A stretch of DNA of 64,000 nt. It comes from Dermatemys mawii (taxonomy: Eukaryota; Chordata; Testudines; Dermatemydidae). How positions within the stretch are numbered: position 1 is the stretch's first letter; the number at the start of each line of letters is the position of its first letter. The position numbers were made by a program, and so were the translations under genes. The DNA is taken from the NCBI GenBank assembly GCA_007922305.1, contig ML677358.1:8868576-8932575 (forward strand), given 5' to 3'. Of this stretch, positions 1 to 11,300 are shown in pieces. The notes beneath the pieces are model-generated. The model was not told the DNA's origin. It was given only the letters and a program-made list of their open reading frames with translations, and did no database searches.

Positions 1-1297
1 TCTAAAAGGCATCTGGAGAACCGAAGCTGTGAAACCCTGTAATTGTATTTCAGGTTTTAGCTCTAGTAAGCTATCTTGTAACCTTCATGGGAGAAAAATC
101 TTGCTCTCAGCATCATATCACATTGCTGATAGTATCTGCAGGCCCATCTATCCATTTGTAAGAATCCTATGCAGGGGCTAAAACATAGCTCACCCTCCTC
201 CACTAAATGCAAAGGATAAACTCTCCCTGGGATAGGGAAGCACCACACTCTCTTTGCTTCTTCCCCAACCATCATATCTGAGCCCTTCAAGTGTTCATGG
301 ATTTATATTTACCACACCTCACAAAGGCAGGAAAATATTTGTGCCCTGGTTTTAAATATATGAAATTGAGGCAGTTATTAAGAGCAAAATTTTCAGAAGT
401 GACTATTAATTCACTGATAGAAATTGATGTCTGGGTTCTCAATATGAGATGCCTTCACACAGGCTTTAGTGGGAGCTTTAGAAAATCAGTCCCAAAGTGC
501 CTCAGCTGAGCACCAAAAACTGGATGCACTTTTGAAAATGTTGATCTATGTTTTGTCAAGCTTGGCCTACAACTTGTCCAAGGTCACTCAGGAAATCCAC
601 TGCATATCTGGAAATTGTCCCCAGATCTCTAGGGCCACAAATTAATCTTTCTTCCCCAAAGTCTGTCTCCCTCTAACAATTTTTGCTATGCATTATCTTA
701 TCTGAAGCATTATTCAATTTTTTTCACCTGACTGCAATGGAGTTTTCTATCACTCAACCCATCCCACTCTGATAAACCATTCTCTTTCTACCCTGCATGC
801 AGCTGAGCAGGAGCCAAGGACAGGTGACTTAGCTGAATAACATGCACTGGTACTAAGTGAAAATTAAACTACGAGTATTTTAAAATATCTGATTTTCTGT
901 AAGTGAAAGTATAATTTAAACTCTATTATTTCTTTCCTCATTTCATAAAATCAAATCACCCATGAGAACCTACGTAAATAGAGCTTCAACTCTATTCTTG
1001 AGAGGTCTAATAAGAAAACTTCAGGAATTCTATTCCTTTTATCAGAATACTGATGGAAGTCATAATTCACCTTAGAAGAAAGTTTCCTTTCTCCATGGGA
1101 AGAATTCATCAAGACTTCTCCTGTAGGTGAGATTTTTGACATAAATTTGTTTGTTTCTTCCTCTACCATTTGATCTCAGTACTTTATGAATATTTGATTC
1201 TCTGTTACTAAATTTCCAACTGGCAAATTCAATTAAAAACAGAAAGCAACGGTTCCATTCCACTTACCTGATCAGTAAATGGCTCCTTTATTACATA
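1..1297. other. Left flank, no gene recognised
   Basis: AT-rich sequence with only short open frames lacking family features. About 360-540 resembles an old dispersed repeat with a phrase about gene-like 'ttcagaagtg' ends, but I cannot name it. A MIR/CORE-SINE-like piece at 565-640 is listed separately. Confidence 0.5.
565..640 (+). repeat. MIR/CORE-SINE-like fragment
   Basis: The phrase acttgtccaaggtcactca followed by a diverged ccagatctc motif resembles the conserved core and 3' part of MIR-type SINEs. Old and diverged; called from recollection of the core sequence. Confidence 0.45.
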
Positions 1298-1699
1298 CAG
1301 CGAGTCTCAAACTTTTCTACTGGTGACCCCTTTCACATAGCAATCCTCTGAGACCTCCCCACCATAAACACTTCTTTGTATATTTAACACCATGATAAAT
1401 GCTGGAACCAGGATGGCAGCATGCACCTGTAATCCCAGCTGCTTGGGACGCTGCGGCAGGTGGATCGCTCGGGGGTTCTGGGCTGCTGTGCGCTACACCA
1501 AGCTGGCATCCAGTGCTACTGACAGCCTGGCCAGCGGGTAGCTGAAGGATTGGCTACAACAACGTGTCTGCCATGTTGTGATTGGCTGATGGACTGATCA
1601 ATCAATGCTAGAGGAAAGAGGAGCTTGGGGTGGAGGCTGACAGCTTGCAAACCCTTCTCCCATGTAATAACCTTGTGCCTCCCAGTTTGAGGACCCCTG
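1298..1699. mobile_element. hAT-type non-autonomous element carrying a 7SL-like insert
   Basis: Left end CAGCGAGTCTCAAACTTTTC and right end AGTTTGAGGACCCCTG are inverted relatives of hAT terminal repeats. CTTTACTA follows the right end (1700-1707), and CTTTATTA lies four bases before the left end (1286-1293), suggesting an 8-bp target duplication with slight end wobble. The interior is split by foreign sequence from about 1405 to 1625. Confidence 0.7.
1406..1540 (+). ncRNA. 7SL (SRP) RNA-derived segment, 5' Alu-domain part
   Basis: From about 1424 the sequence follows the 7SL RNA 5' domain: cctgtaatcccagct, then ggtggatcgct, then ggttctgggctgctgtgcgc at 1475-1495. Similarity fades after about 1500. 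It lacks the S domain, so it is not a functional SRP RNA gene; it is a retroposed fragment or the head of a 7SL-derived SINE inserted into the surrounding hAT element. About 85 bp of unassigned sequence follows before hAT sequence resumes. Confidence 0.65.
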
Positions 1700-1707
1700 C
1701 TTTACTA

Positions 1708-4700
1708 CACTAAGGATGATATGCACTCTACTCTTGTGGTGGTGGTGAGTTGCATTATATGTAATTTTTCTTCCTTTATTGGAGCTGTGTAATCAGGCCA
1801 TCAACTTAACAGGAAAACACCAGACAGGTGTGAGCTTCTCCAATTAAAGTAACAGTCCAGGCAATATTGCAAGTGACAGAGAGAAAATCCCTTAATGTGC
1901 GGAGTGCTTCTGTCTACATTACAGATCTTTTTTCTTTACAAAGATGTACATTTTGTCTTTTTACAGAATGTGGATAAGTACTGCAAAAGGTACAGGTCAT
2001 TGTCTAGCCTTGAAGTTAAGTTAATAGAAATTGTCATCTCCTAGTTTCTCTTTTATTCAGTACCTGTGCCCCTTTCCCACTTCTACCTCTGCCCTTATAC
2101 AAAGTTACAGACAGACAAAATATTCCTGCTGTCTTGGATACTCTCAATTGAATTATTTCTTGGAATTCACTCTTCCAAAGCCTAGGTTTTGGGAGACAGA
2201 CTAACACAGTTGGTCCTGGTATTAACTGTTAGTGGATTGCCATCACTTGCACTCCCCAACTAATTGGCTTGTAATTTGTAGGATACCAGTATTACCTGAT
2301 CATAATTTGAATGAGTTTTTGTAATGCTTTACAGCCACACAAACAAGGGAGAGCTTTCTGCCTGACATCAACAGTTGTCTAATCTTATATTTTCAAACCT
2401 CTCTCTTGGGACAGCAGGCTAAAACATTTGTCAATTTTATGACTATTCACCCCTGGTAGATAATGCATTAAAATTCTGAAAATGAACGTCTCCAGTGATT
2501 GCTCAACATAAAACCCAATGGCATAGGTTATTTAAAGAACTTCAAGGATTTCACATCCATATTAATGCCTTGTGAATTTAAAACACACAAATAAGTATCC
2601 CTTAAGTACTGTATCCAGGAGTCTTATTTAAAATTTGAATATTTGCATAAAACCATTTAAACAAGATGAAAACTGTACATTACAAAAGGAGCAGCACTTT
2701 TGTCAGTATGTACTCCCATCTCTACGTTAGGAGAGCCAGCCTGGTTGCTCACAGAATGGTGGGGGTAAGTATGTGCACGCATGCGGGTCAGTTTGGGTGT
2801 CAAGCTTTGTCATAGATACTTTATAAGCCAATGTACTTTGTCAACTGCATAGTGCTGGGATGCGGTTACGTTTGTGAATCGAGTGTAAGATGTCCAAATC
2901 AGCTAGCTCAAGACTTCCCCCTCATCTCCCAACTTTAGAGGGCCAATAAATTGAAGATTATGCTGCTTCTAATTTCAGGCCTATACTTTCAAGAGACTTT
3001 TCAGAGGAGAAGACTGCAGACTCTATGCCTTTTTAAAAGAAACAATTTATGAATATGAGCACTCCAGTCACAAGCTTAGGTTAAAAAAGGGACATGAGAA
3101 AAACTGAGTGACAAGTATTATCATCGTAGAGTTAAAGATCAGACCTCTCCCCAAAAAACTGAATTCTATTAAATTTTAAGAAATAATTTTAGTAATCCCC
3201 AATGATGTGAAAACCAAGGGAACAGGACATGTTTTTTCATGAATCATGGTAGTGCCTTTCCCATACAAAATACACACAAACACTACACGGGGTATGAACA
3301 AAGGTTGCAAATGTATAACCACAAATGCAAGGGCGAAAAAAAGATACAGCATCTAACAGTACATACAGTCTACTCTTCCACCCAGGCACACACATTCCTC
3401 ATCAGTGCAACACTTGCTGTCAACACACGACTTCACTCTTTACCCTATGGCGATGCCAGCTTTCTGGAACTCCCTTCCCCAAACTTGCAGCCAAAATAAA
3501 AAGATTCAACTCCCCCACCTACTCTCCATTCAAGGGCAGAAAGCACAATTAAGGACTTGTGTAGGGGGGTTTTAAGTTTATATCACATATTCTGAAGGGC
3601 AGACCTGTTTGATATCCATCAGGAGTTTAATGAAAGGAGGCTGTTAAAGGAGAAAACAGGAAAATGAAACAATGGCAAAGATAAGAGGCATCTTCAAAAA
3701 AGAGTGACAATGGCAGCCAAGGATTAAGTAGCAGCTACCTAGCTGGCTCCATTGAGGCTGCTCTTCCCCAAGGTGAAGCCCAGAATCAAAGGGGGTCCTA
3801 AACCTTAAAAATGGGGGCCTGAGGAACAGGGTGAATCGTCAGTCAACAGAGTGATGCCAAAACTGACTGAGAATATGGCCACACTACCGAAACTATACTT
3901 GCATAACTACAGTTCTGTAGCTACACTGGTTTAAGTCCCATGTTATAGATACAGTCTACACCTACAGAAGGGGGTGTTCTGTAAGAACACCACCTCCCTG
4001 AACATCAGCAGCGAGGCGGATGTCTCCTGAACTTACTTGGGTCTACACTGGGGCTAGGCTGGCAGAGCTACATCACTCAGGGTGAAGGTTCAAACCCAAG
4101 CGATGTGGCATGTCAACCTAAATGTACAGTGTAGCCCAGGTTGAGATCAAGCCTGCTTGAGCACAGCATGTTCTCTTCCCCAACCCAAACATGAGAAGAA
4201 ACTGGACCAAACTGAACTACAGCTAGAGAAGCTTAGATAGGCAAATAGGAATAGGACTCTTGTGAGAACCCATTTTCCTAAATGCTGTGTTCCCCCTGGC
4301 AATAAAATGCTACTTTGTTCTAATGACGCTCTCTCTGAGTCACTTTAAATGCAGATCCCCCAAAGCGAACAGGCTTACTGGTGCCAAATGGAGTTTAGCA
4401 GGTCCTGTTCCTGTGTCTGGGGGGGGGGGGGGGGGCAAGAGAGGGTTGCAGCCCAGAGATCCAGTTTAACACTAGGTGAACCACACAGTTTCTCAGAGTG
4501 AAGGAAGCCAGGCCTCTTACAAGAGGGGCGCACTCAGGAGGGACTGAAAAGGAGTCTAAGGTGCAGTTGACAGTGGAACAGTGACACCGATGCACACATA
4601 TTTGATCCTTCACACTTGAACTCTCTTTGATTAATCAGTTAACTCAAAGACATCGTAAATCTTGGTCTGCCAGCTAACCAAAGTGCATAAGAATTCATTT

Positions 4701-4712
4701 AGGATTACCAAC
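1708..4712. other. Non-coding stretch with no recognised gene
   Basis: No exon with family similarity was seen on either strand. About 3880-4140 looks like an old DNA-transposon remnant with scattered ctacac / gtgtag motifs. A 17-base G run lies at 4419-4435. Confidence 0.45.
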
Positions 4713-4770
4713 TAGGGTGACCAGATGACAGCAAGGAAATTATGGGACACATGGGGGGGGGGGGGGGGAA

Positions 4771-4803
<33 letters not shown>

Positions 4804-5520
4804 GAAAGGGGGGGGGGGGGGGGGGAGGGGGGAGAGAGAGGCGCAGGAGGAAGGGGGAGAGAGGGGAAGGGGGGGAGTGGGGAGCCATAGGCTCACCCCC
4901 CGCCCTCACCCCACTGGAAGCATGGGGGCAGGGGAAGATACAATACCTGCCCACTGTGCATGGTGCCTCCCCGCCCCCGCTCCGGGGCCGGGCGCAGGCC
5001 GGCAGAGAAGGACACCCTGCCCCGTCTCCGGGGCACAGGCGGGCAGAGCAGGAACCCCCCTCAGCTCCGGGGCCAGAGGCAGCCCCGCTCCAGGTCGCAG
5101 GCCGGTGGTGCAGAGACACTCCCCCCCACCCCAACCCCCAGCTCTGAGGCACCTGGGGAAGTGTCCCGCAGTGACAGGGGGATCCCTCCCTCTGCCTCCT
5201 GCTGGGGTAGAGTCGGGCTGGGTGGTGGCTGGAGTGGAGTTGCAGCGGGGAGGCTGGGGGCTGTCTGCCCTCTGCCGGGGCCTACAAGCTCCGTCCCTGC
5301 AGCAGGTGGCGGCACGGAGACCTCCTCCCTGCCTCTGTGCCTGCCTGGGGCCAATTTATAAGCTCCTGCTGGGAGCTGCCCCAGGCAGAAGCGGTGAGAG
5401 GCGCAGTGGCGCCTTGCTGCCGCACCTCCGATCCCAATATCGAGACAAAAGGGCACCCTGATCTTAAATCAGTCGGGACGCGGGACAAGACCCCTAAAAC
5501 TGGGATGTCTGGTCACCCTA
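4713..5520. mobile_element. hAT-type element (TAGGGTGACC ends) with G-rich expansion
   Basis: Termini TAGGGTGACCAGA at 4713 and TCTGGTCACCCTA ending 5520 are inverted repeats. The flanks carry the exact 8-bp duplication TTACCAAC (4705-4712 and 5521-5528), fitting a hAT-type insertion. Between them lie a giant G-rich tract and a GC-rich filler that yields long but meaningless open frames. Confidence 0.85.
4753..4832 (+). repeat. Long poly(G) / G-rich tract
   Basis: Three long G runs (about 16, 32 and 18 bases) separated by a few A-rich bases. It could form G-quadruplexes, and its exact length is likely to be unreliable in any assembly. GA-rich purine sequence follows to about 4875. Confidence 0.9.
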
Positions 5521-5528
5521 TTACCAAC

Positions 5529-8216
5529 TTTGTTTAATAAACAAGCCACTCCAGACAACCCACCAAACTCGCTTCATGTGCAAATTTTTGGCTTAAAGTG
5601 TAGTTCTTAAGCCAGAAGGGAAAGAACAATCATGAAGCTCAGAATGTTTTGGGGAGAGGGAAAGGGGAAAGCTACTTTTTAATTAACAGAGCTCTGAAAT
5701 TGACCAAATTTTCTTGAAAGTCATTAGAAGACTCAAGTTTTACTGAATTTGTGAGCTGAACATTTGGGACAGATATGCTACTTTTGCACATAAAAACAGA
5801 CGGGACACTCGTACTTTAAATGCAAAACCAAAAAACAATCTCAACTATCGCATCACAATGGCTCTGTCACAAAATGAGGAAGGCACATTTTTGCAAAAAC
5901 ACAGCTAGTATTGTCACAGCTGTTGTAGTTTTAACCATTTACATTTCAAAACACCATTCTTAGTCTCTTAAGGATAAGGTAAGGTTGGTTAGTTTGCCAT
6001 CTCATTTTCTCCAGAAAGCATTTGCTACAATACAGGCAAAGAATGCATATCTTGTAATAGGATATTGGTTTTTTTCAGCCCTTGAGTGGGGAATAATTAC
6101 AGCAGGCCTAATTAAAGCCATGGTTTACAAGTAAAGCTGAGAAGTGTACTTCAGAGAACTGAGGAGGACTCAAATGGAAGAAGAAAGTAATGCATCCATA
6201 AACTCCACAGACAGTTATAAACAAAACAAAATTAGATGTATTTTGTTACTATTTCAATACAGGTTTATCATATCAGTGTTATGGCTTGGATACTTTTCTC
6301 CCTCTTTCTTCCTGTTCCTTCCTCCCCCATGTTCTGTAAACTATAGTTAAGGTGGGTTTAAAATAACCCACTTGACAATTTTTCTAATTTGTTATTCTTA
6401 CACATTTCTACTGGGAAAAAATATAGTGATACTGCACAAGGTGACACTTATTGAAAACCTGCCTCCTTCACAAGACTGGGTTGAGATGAATGGCAGCAGA
6501 GGTGCTGGAAAGTGCAAATGGTTGGTTACAAATGCATGCCTATATAATTGTATAAAGGATTCCATATGGAGTCAATCCACACATAATGAATGGCAGAAAC
6601 AGTTGGTCAGAGTAACAAAAAAGACAGTGTGAAATGCTCTGTTCAACCCTAAACAGAAGATAAATTATTCACCGTCATTGGAATAGGCTGCTTAACATGA
6701 ACATATTCACAATGATCAAGTTTTTATAAAAACAGAAGCTTGTATTCTCCCCATTTATTTTAAAAACATTATTCAAAATATTATGTGAAACAAGTCCAAA
6801 TATGATAAAAATTACTGCAAGAAAATAGTTCTGGCATATTGTTTATGCTTCACTTCCTTATGGTTATCAAAAGAAAGTAAACAAACTCCTACAGTCACAT
6901 GCTATTTATGAACTATTTCACCCATAACGTATCATGCCATCACAACTCTTCTCATGCTAATACCTGTAAAGTGTTGATTTTTTTTTCCAAAACATTACCA
7001 CTTATACACCAAGTCATTAATTGTGGTTCTTATTCACCATTATTTACATATTTACCAGCTCTGAAAATTAAATGAAACAGAACATACAAAAGAAAACTAT
7101 GAAATTGTATATTTTACATCTTGTGGAAAAAACAAACAGCTGAACTACATAGGAGAACGTAAAAAAAAACCCAAACAAACCAATAACTTGCTGTGCATCT
7201 AATTCACATGTAAAATTAATTTTGACAAAATTAAATAAAGGTGCAGTGTTGTCCATAGATCATGGCAACCCATACGCTTCTAATTTCTGCCCCACATGCC
7301 GATTACTTCTGTTTAGGAGAATATCAAAATTAATCACTCTTACATCTTGCATTATACAAGAAACCACATGACTGCAGAGCATAACTGCCTTAAAATTCAG
7401 GGGAAATGTTTTTTGCTCTTGCCTGCTAGGTATATTTTATAAATAATTATACTGTGAAGCTTATTTTCAAATTCACTAATCTTCAAAAGATAGATGAAGT
7501 TTCCGTAAGCATAGTCAGAGTAAATCTTGGGCAATCAAGAAACAGCAATACTTTCCTACAAACCTGGGATATTCCAAAGAAATGTAAGGTATAACTTGAA
7601 ATCAAGTCATGCTTGGTACATAATTATTTTAAAATACTTTACTACATGAAGCATCTAGAGAAGAATATCAGCATAAAGTTTGTCACATTAGGTAGCCTAA
7701 CATGAGAAGAGTCTGAGTTAGCCAAAAGAGATCTAAATGAAAGTTTTGCAGCACTAAGCAATCTATACATGGAAAAAATATTTTTGAACTGTGTAAGATA
7801 GCAGGTTTTATGAGCCATATTAATGATTTGCAAAAAGAGACCATTAATTTGATTCAGTGATGGCAGGCTCAATTTATCAGATCTAAAAATGTTTTATGCC
7901 CACATTTTTATATTAGCCCTGTTGACACTGCTCTAGACAGAAGTACAGGATGCACAGAAGGAAATGAAATAAAGGAAAAAAATAAGTGAAATAAATTGTT
8001 TAAATCTAGTTTCTGTACATGTGATTTGAAACTTGACTGTCAACAAAGAATTTAATGCTAATAATACATGCCCTTTGTCTTACATGAGCGCTAATGTCAA
8101 ACCCATCCAGGCAAGAGACACCTCTCATTTCAGTACAACCTTTTTATGGCAGACATAGCACAACATTATAAAAAAAGTCAGGCAAAGAAAATGATTAATT
8201 CAACAGATTGAGGCTT
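5529..8216 (-). other. Region downstream of KCT2 (3' UTR and flank)
   Basis: AT-rich, with no convincing coding exon on either strand. The KCT2 3' UTR must occupy part of it next to 8217. Candidate poly(A) signals on the minus strand are ATTAAA at about 8053 and AATAAA at 6759-6754, which would give a 3' UTR of about 0.16 or 1.46 kb. The real site cannot be chosen from sequence alone. No recognisable young transposon was seen. Confidence 0.4.
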
Positions 8217-8348
8217 TTAAAAAATGTAATCATTGGTTATCTTCAGTGAAGGCATTGCTTCATTAACATTTTGATCTAAACGATGATATTCCACTGTTCT
8301 AGAGCAAAGACCATCACGCCACCTTCGGCTCTGGACCAACAAGAAGAT
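8217..8348 (-). CDS. KCT2: KCT2 coding exon 3 (cytoplasmic tail and stop)
   Basis: 132 nt from acceptor TTCCAG|ATC at 8348 to the TAA at 8219-8217. It encodes residues 225-267, from [10 protein letters not shown] to NDYIF. This near-invariant tail identifies the gene and carries the YHRL sorting motif. Confidence 0.96.
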   Translation of the reverse strand: MFLLVQSRRWRDGLCSRTVEYHRLDQNVNEAMPSLKITNDYIF

Positions 8349-11300
8349 CTGGAAGAAATCACAACCAATTTTGATACAGATGAAATGACAATGTGGTGCA
8401 AATGTTTCACTTTTGTCAGCTAATGTAACAACTAGATTTGTGATCACACAGACCCATCCAGACCTACCAACCTGACAGTTGTCAGCACTGTGAATTTTAG
8501 CAATCTGTACCCTCCTCCCCACAACTAATCCACTCACTGCCAACCCAGCTCTTGTCTACATCAAGACTTCTTCCACAATTTGGCTAGCACAGGTACAATT
8601 CCATAATGGCAAAAACATTAGTATTAAGAGCATACAAGTTTTCAGCACAGTCGGCATTAGATAATGTTGGTAAAAACCTTTGGCTGATATATCCTGCAAC
8701 TTACACTGTTGTTATTGACAGTAGGAGAATGCTGAAAAGATTCTGTAGTTTCAGTACTAGAATATTTTCTGCTGCAACTCTCCAGCAATGAAGGTGCATA
8801 CAGTGGCAACCCAAAGACTGCATACTCTCAACATCAAGCTGTAGTCATGGGAGTTGTGAAGACAGAAATCCCCGTGTCCCCCTGTGCTGACACAGGAGAC
8901 AATCAAGATAAAAAATTTTCAACAGCACCTAGCAATTTAGTCCTTGGTCTAAGTCCTATTTCCAAACGCACCATAGGCACTTCTAAAAATTTTACCTATA
9001 CTCAGCAATGCAGTAGTTTTTGGCATAATATAGCGTTGTAAATTAGCGATGTTAGTTTCAGGCCAAATAATCAAAGTTAGCTAAAGGGATAAAGAAAAAG
9101 AGCAGGGAAAGAGAAATAATTTAATGCTCCAAGAAATTTAAATATAAGAAAATGCACCCAAATTTGAAATAAAATGTGGGCTGTCGTATCTGTAGATTCT
9201 GAAATAAGATAATGCTGATTAGATTGGAGAAAAATATTTCAATGGTGGTCTGATTTCAATTATCTGCAGTCAGAAATTTGTTAGACCTGCAAACAAAAGT
9301 AACCCAACATGCTAATTATCTAGTTGTGATAGGGCAGAGGTTAAATCCTAGGCATACCTACAGTTCAAAGATGGTCTCAAATTGTAAGCATTATCACTAT
9401 CTAGGGAACATTCTCACTTTACTTAAGATTAAGTTTTTCCTAAATTGAGGTTTATAATCCTGTGCAGACCCAAAATTAGTTCATCAATCACCTTCACTCA
9501 AGCTTCCCTTGATCTTATTTCTAGAAACCATATATTCCATCATAGCATATTACTGAACTGATTGATTCTTGATGTTATCATTTAATTGATCTTCCCAGCC
9601 TAAAATGCTTTAGTTCCAAATTAGCTTTCTTTTTTGCACAGATATTAATGACCTGCATATTAAGATCACAAAACAGAATACGGTTTGTAAGTGTACTTAG
9701 ACCATCCACACAGCTAAGTAGTTTTTATAAAAATAGTTTTTCCAGGTTTCAAAGCAAAATATTAAAGTGGAATTTTGAAATATTAAAGTGGGATTTTTCA
9801 TCTCACGTTCATAGTATACCTACCTTTCTCTTATTATGATATGTGATATAAACAACAGCTACTAAGAAAGCAATAATAACCAGGTGGAAAAAGAAATGGG
9901 TGTCGTCTTCTTCCAATTCTGAGACAGAGTCCTTTATCTTGGCATCAAGAGATTTCATGTGCTCATTATAACCGTCAATGCTATCCGTATCATCTTCTGG
10001 CAAATCTCTGTCTGTATTATATTTGGAAGTGGACATCTCATAATGTTCATAGTCATCAGGCTCCATAGTGTCTTTTGTTGTTGGTGGTGAACTATTCAGT
10101 ATGTCTTTGAAGTCTGGTAGGAGACCCTCTTCCTGAATTTTAGTATCTTCAGAAGCATCCACATCCATTTGTGAAATGGAGCTAACAGATGTGGCATGAG
10201 TTGCAACAGATGTGGCTGAGTCATCCTTCACCATAGCTGGTCTAAGTGTGACAACAGTATCGACTTTAAGAGATGTTAAGGACATTTCTTTTTTTGTTGT
10301 AGCTATCAAATTGTTCAGACTGGCTGTTGAAATCTGAGATGCATTTAACACTTCACTGTCATTTTTAAGAGCACCTGCAGTATCTGGAGGAAGGGAGAAA
10401 AGACATTTATTCTATGTTTGTTATTGTTCTTTAGGTTTGTGTACAAACAACATACTCACTAAGTCTATTGATTTACTATACAAGGAAGTCATACCACAAT
10501 GGACTAGGCCCATTTTGGAGTGCAACAATTTTAAAAACAGAATACACCATTCTGCCAGTTCACAACTGAGAAAAATGGAACAGAGATCATAAAGTATGCT
10601 ACACTAGTATGTTAAACTGTTTAGTGACTTGTGGTTTTGGTTACTATGCATTGTTGTACAATGGTAAAAAAAAATCTCATCGTGGAGTTGACAAGTCTTG
10701 CAGTATATAAATCCCAAGATTTAAACAGATATTACCCTAAAAGTGTCAAACCCCTGTAAGTAAAGTTCATTATATTTTCAAATACCATATTCAAGCCTTT
10801 TCTGAAAAGCTTCTTCTAGTTTATTTATAAGTGGATGGAGTTGATTAGGGCAACAACACAACAGGCAGATTAAATTTTCCCAATCTGCCACAGCACACAC
10901 AACTGTTAGCAAAGAAAAGGTAGATGCATTTACAAATTCACTCTGGATTGGTATTTAGAAGAAAGGATCTCAATATTAAATTTTAAAAGTTTCAAATATT
11001 TACTTCCAAAGAACCAAAAACAACAAGTCTATCAACCTCGAAAACCATTTTTCACCTCTAAGTGAAAAATGGATTTAGTTTCAATAACTCATTTTTAAAA
11101 AGACCCACATGAATCAAGAGAAACCAGGAACTTGAAAGTTTAGCTGGACATTTCACCTGCAGATCAGACTGTTTCCTTTCCACTTTGCCCACCAGTGTAA
11201 GTTACTGAACTATCAGTACTAAACTTTGATTGTCTTTATTTTCAGTTTGTGTCATGATATTGACGGTGATATGCAAAGCAACAAAGTGCCTGGTATTCTT

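Noticed and set aside
1406..1540. Functional SRP RNA gene
   Set aside because: Only the Alu-domain part is recognisable, with several changes and no S domain.
4742..5461. Gly-rich frame of 239 codons and its Pro-rich antisense
   Set aside because: Translation of poly(G)/poly(C) and GC-rich transposon filler.
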